Below are positions 62,844-64,000 of a DNA stretch of 64,000 nucleotides, in pieces. A program made the position numbers and the translations under genes. Position 1 is the stretch's first letter; the number at the start of each line of letters is the position of its first letter. Source of the stretch: Noviherbaspirillum humi. GTDB taxonomy: Bacteria > Pseudomonadota > Gammaproteobacteria > Burkholderiales > Burkholderiaceae_D. Under the pieces are notes generated by a model. It ran no database searches and was not told the DNA's origin. It saw only the letters and a list, made by a program, of their open reading frames with translations. The stretch lies in assembly GCF_900188095.1 (NCBI RefSeq), contig NZ_FZOT01000001.1:434001-498000 (forward strand), in the 5' to 3' direction.

Positions 62844-63404
62844 ATGGACGATCGCCAGCCCTCGCGCAAGCTCAACGCCCAGATGCTGGGCAAGCTGGTC
62901 GTGGTGGCCATCATGATGTTCGGCTTCGGTTATGCACTGGTGCCGATGTACAAGAAGATCTGCGAGATCACCGGCATCAACATCCTGACGCCCAAGGATG
63001 CGACGGTGAAGGAAGTCGGCAATACCCAGGTCGACACGACTCGCACCATCACTGTCGAGTTCGATGCCAATGCCCATGGCCCGTGGCGCTTCCGCCCGAC
63101 GGTCAACAGCATCCAGGTGCATCCCGGCGAGATGGCGCAGGTGGTCTACGAGGTGGTGAATACCCAGCCGCGCAGCATCGACGCCCAGGCGATCCCGAGC
63201 TACGCGCCGCAGCAGGCGGCAAGCCACTTCAAGAAACTGGAGTGCTTCTGCTTCCAGCAGCAGACGCTGGGGCCGAACCAGGCCAAGCAGATGCCGGTGG
63301 TGTTCTACATCGATCCGGCGCTGCCGAAGGAAGTGAAGACAATTACCCTGTCCTACACTTTCTTTGAAATCGGCGTGCCGGCCCGGGAAGGCAAGGCGAG
63401 CTGA
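62844..63404 (+). CDS. ctaG: Cytochrome c oxidase assembly protein CtaG/Cox11
   Basis: 186 residues. An N-terminal membrane helix (LVVVAIMMFGFGYALVPMYKKIC) is followed by a periplasmic immunoglobulin-like domain containing VNTQPRSIDAQAIPSYAPQQAASHFKKLECFCFQQQ. Its CFCF motif is the Cu(I) site, and PVVFYIDPALPKEVKTITLSYTFF follows. It inserts copper into CuB of CoxA. It lies between the small ORF and DUF2970. Confidence 0.97.
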   Translation: MDDRQPSRKLNAQMLGKLVVVAIMMFGFGYALVPMYKKICEITGINILTPKDATVKEVGNTQVDTTRTITVEFDANAHGPWRFRPTVNSIQVHPGEMAQVVYEVVNTQPRSIDAQAIPSYAPQQAASHFKKLECFCFQQQTLGPNQAKQMPVVFYIDPALPKEVKTITLSYTFFEIGVPAREGKAS

Positions 63405-63407
63405 GCG

Positions 63408-63623
63408 ATGGACGACCCGGAAAAGGCGTCGCGGCGCAAGGCATCGTTCGGCGCCACGGTGAAGGCGGTGTTCTGGTCTTTCTTCGGCGTGCGCAAGCGA
63501 AGCGATTATGAGAAGGATGCGCAGCAGCTCAACCCGGTGCACGTCATCATCGCCGGGTTGATCGGGGCGGCCATATTTATCGTGACGCTGCTGGTGATCG
63601 TCAACAGCGTCGTGTCAAAGTAA
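63408..63623 (+). CDS. DUF2970 domain-containing membrane protein
   Basis: 71 residues. The N-terminal half carries the family motif FGATVKAVFWSFFGVRKRSDYEKD, and one C-terminal helix follows (VIIAGLIGAAIFIVTLLVIVN). It is of unknown function and conserved between cox11 and coxC in Betaproteobacteria. It starts 3 bp after cox11. Confidence 0.9.
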   Translation: MDDPEKASRRKASFGATVKAVFWSFFGVRKRSDYEKDAQQLNPVHVIIAGLIGAAIFIVTLLVIVNSVVSK

Positions 63624-63667
63624 TACGTCGTAACGAAGCAATAATTTCACTGTATTGGGAGATGGAG

Positions 63668-64000
63668 ATGAGTTCGCAACACGCAAAAGCGCCGTACTAC
63701 TTCGTACCGGGCCCGTCCAAGTGGCCGGTTCTCGCCGGCGCATCCCTGCTGCTGACCATGATCGGCGCATCGGGCTGGGTCAACGGCTATGGCTGGGGGC
63801 CGATCGCCAACATCATCGGCATCCTGGCGCTGCTGGTGGTGCTCTACAATTGGTTCGGCGAAGCCATCGCCGAATCCGAAGGCGGCCTGTACGGCAAGCG
63901 CGTCGACGTGTCCTACCGCTGGAGCATGAGCTGGTTCATCTTCTCGGAAGTGATGTTTTTCGCTGCCTTCTTCGGCGCACTGTTCTATGCCCGCGTCTTG
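63668..64000 (+). CDS. coxC: Cytochrome c oxidase subunit III (5' part, cut by window edge)
   Basis: The first 111 codons run off the right edge. ATG at 63668, or 63662 in frame, with gggaga upstream. It reads MSSQHAKAPYYFVPGPSKWPV, then the first helices (LAGASLLLTMIGASGWVNGYG; NIIGILALLVVLYNWFGEAIAESEGG) and YRWSMSWFIFSEVMFFAAFFGALFYAR, typical of CoxC. It is the non-redox structural subunit of the oxidase. The sequence is open throughout, so nothing suggests a pseudogene. Confidence 0.95.
   Translation, partial: MSSQHAKAPYYFVPGPSKWPVLAGASLLLTMIGASGWVNGYGWGPIANIIGILALLVVLYNWFGEAIAESEGGLYGKRVDVSYRWSMSWFIFSEVMFFAAFFGALFYARVL

Overview
The window is a high-GC bacterial chromosome segment carrying mostly core genes. 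Gene order and content (xerC-DUF484-dapF-two lipid A acyltransferases diverging from metK; metK...ahcY-holin-like-metF; DUF2244-coxBA-cox11-DUF2970-coxC), a PhaM-like PHA granule protein, a SAH riboswitch on ahcY and a cysteine-poor DksA all point to Burkholderiales, most like Oxalobacteraceae (Herbaspirillum/Noviherbaspirillum/Massilia group). This is inferred from gene content only. I see no rRNA, tRNA, CRISPR array or intact insertion sequence.

Layout. 0.15-6.3 kb (minus strand): a tandem-STAS protein, then a metal-homeostasis block (ZnuD-like TonB receptor, DUF2946-like small protein, DksA, COG0523 GTPase with a His-rich loop). 6.4-12.1 kb (minus): rlmI, xerC, DUF484, dapF and two overlapping LpxL/HtrB-type acyltransferases. 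12.1-17.5 kb (plus): the SAM/methyl cycle: metK with a hairpin that covers its ribosome binding site and start codon, an M14-like peptidase, ahcY under a SAH riboswitch, a small membrane protein and metF. 17.5-25.7 kb: 5-FCL, Slt, an NDUFA9-like protein, GST, Cca with a degenerate HD domain, a Liv-type binding protein, a GNAT and an Lrp/AsnC regulator. 25.8-31.6 kb: aromatic amino acid catabolism (hppD, phhA, fused IorAB). 31.7-33.9 kb: chrBA with a palindromic operator candidate. 34-38.2 kb: DUF72, VOC, queC, a 160-bp palindromic element and two DUF3108 proteins. 38.4-39.1 kb: PhaM.

39.5-45.9 kb is the main accessory region: an orphan type VI secretion module of VgrG with a transthyretin-like tail, a Tle3-type lipase and a Tla3-like DUF2875 adaptor. 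It has no recognisable immunity gene, and a sharp low-GC segment lies in the adaptor gene. 45.9-52.8 kb (minus) is a tightly overlapping eight-gene operon (FAD oxidoreductase, DUF1365, cyclopropane-synthase-like methyltransferase, chalcone-isomerase-like, MFS, DUF3833, SDR, NTF2-like). It is of the kind seen with light or singlet-oxygen responses and fatty-acid modification. Two near-identical palindromic boxes exactly 63 bp apart lie upstream of it.

53-59.3 kb: a di-iron ferritin-like protein, rfaE2, an asparaginase, a copper trio (PCu(A)C, DUF411, CopZ), trmL, comF and bioC. 59.4-64 kb: the aa3/caa3 cytochrome c oxidase operon, running off the right edge inside coxC. The copper chaperones sit just upstream of an oxidase that needs CuA and CuB, and a Cox11 homologue is inside the operon.
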